DNA of 64,000 bases from Arthrobacter pullicola (lineage in GTDB: Bacteria > Actinomycetota > Actinomycetes > Actinomycetales > Micrococcaceae): contig NZ_JACSQC010000007.1 in NCBI RefSeq assembly GCF_014836875.1, positions 64,555 to 128,554 of the forward strand, in the 5' to 3' direction. Numbering within the stretch: position 1 is the first letter of the stretch; every line of letters begins with the position of its first letter. Below, one piece after another: positions 63,736-64,000 of the stretch. A model generated the notes under the pieces. The model was not told the DNA's origin and searched no databases. It worked only from the letters and a program-made list of their open reading frames with translations. A program made the translations under genes and the position numbers.

Positions 63736-64000
63736 TTAGAGGCCCAGGTCTGCCTCGAAGTTGCCTTCTTCCAGCCGTGCCCGCAGGGTCTGCAGGAAGC
63801 GGCCGGCGTCGGCACCGTCCACCAGGCGGTGGTCGTACGTGAGGGAGAGGTACATCATCGAGCGGATGGCAATGGTGTCATTGCCGTCCGCATCGGTGCG
63901 GACCACCGGACGCTTGACAATCGCGCCCGTGCCCAGGATGCCGACCTGGGGCTGGTTGATAATCGGCGTGTCAAAGAGGGCTCCGACGCTGCCGATGTTG
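63736..64000 (-). CDS. sucB: 2-oxoglutarate dehydrogenase E2 (dihydrolipoamide succinyltransferase), C-terminal part
   Basis: Partial gene running off the right edge; 88 C-terminal residues are visible. [40 protein letters not shown] and [17 protein letters not shown] are the conserved end of the E2 acyltransferase domain, with the catalytic His in DHRLVDG. It belongs to a 2-oxo-acid dehydrogenase complex; the succinyltransferase call is made by similarity to actinobacterial SucB/DlaT, which lies near lipB/lipA in M. tuberculosis (Rv2215). A pyruvate or branched-chain E2 cannot be excluded from this fragment. The lipoyl domain is outside the window. Confidence 0.85.
   Translation of the reverse strand, partial: NIGSVGALFDTPIINQPQVGILGTGAIVKRPVVRTDADGNDTIAIRSMMYLSLTYDHRLVDGADAGRFLQTLRARLEEGNFEADLGL

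Overview
The window is high-GC DNA from an actinobacterium, most likely a member of the Micrococcaceae (Arthrobacter or a close relative). Three things point there. The gene content and order are actinobacterial: a division/cell-wall cluster without ftsA, Wag31-type DivIVA, PknL with Rv2175c, GlnA1/GlnA2/GlnE, PpgK and class II AroG. MurE carries DDPH where meso-DAP enzymes have DNPR, which suggests an L-Lys peptidoglycan. Many genes start directly downstream of a TAnnnT box, as expected for leaderless mRNAs. No rRNA, tRNA, CRISPR array, phage or insertion sequence was recognised. The genus is an inference.

Layout. 1-12.5 kb: the 5' end of a fatty acyl-CoA ligase, a ROK glucokinase, a small membrane protein, an esterase, a PlsC-type acyltransferase, class II DAHP synthase, a PASTA-bearing Ser/Thr kinase (PknL-like), a LysM/transglycosylase, an Rv2175c-like DNA-binding protein, a prenyl diphosphate synthase, a lipoprotein and DNA polymerase IV. 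The acyltransferase-aroG-pknL-Rv2175c-idsA order matches the Mycobacterium tuberculosis Rv2182c-Rv2173 neighbourhood. 12.6-33.1 kb: DUF3040, then the dcw cluster mraZ-rsmH-ftsL-ftsI-murE-murF-mraY-murD-ftsW-murG-murC-ftsQ-ftsZ, followed by pgeF, yggS, sepF, yggT and divIVA. Most of these genes overlap or nearly touch, so translation is probably coupled. An MraZ operator of 10-bp repeats lies inside the mraZ promoter. 33.2-40.3 kb: lspA, an RluD-type pseudouridine synthase, dnaE1, hisD and nrdR.

40.4-57 kb: polyphosphate glucokinase, methionine aminopeptidase, a 53-residue SPOR-like protein and panB. Then comes a nitrogen block: glnA2, glnE, a fused substrate-binding/permease amino-acid transporter with its ATPase, a serine hydrolase, and glnA1 with a GlnR-type box upstream. 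RDD and DUF4191 membrane proteins and lipA/lipB follow. Between the RDD and DUF4191 genes is an 830-bp gene-free stretch that holds a 19-bp minisatellite, a long palindromic element and a 27-bp direct repeat. 57-64 kb: a membrane-anchored kinase with an unusual catalytic loop, a Tricorn-like S41 protease, an OsmC-family protein, a small four-helix membrane protein and the 3' end of the 2-oxoglutarate dehydrogenase E2 gene.

Functionally this is a core-genome window built around septal peptidoglycan synthesis and its control (MraZ, the PASTA kinase, DivIVA, SepF) and around glutamine/nitrogen metabolism (GlnA1, its modifying enzyme GlnE, GlnR control, amino-acid uptake). The least explained parts are the widespread leaderless promoter/start arrangement, the non-coding repeat island at 53.7-54.3 kb, and the kinase-protease pair at 57.1-62.6 kb.
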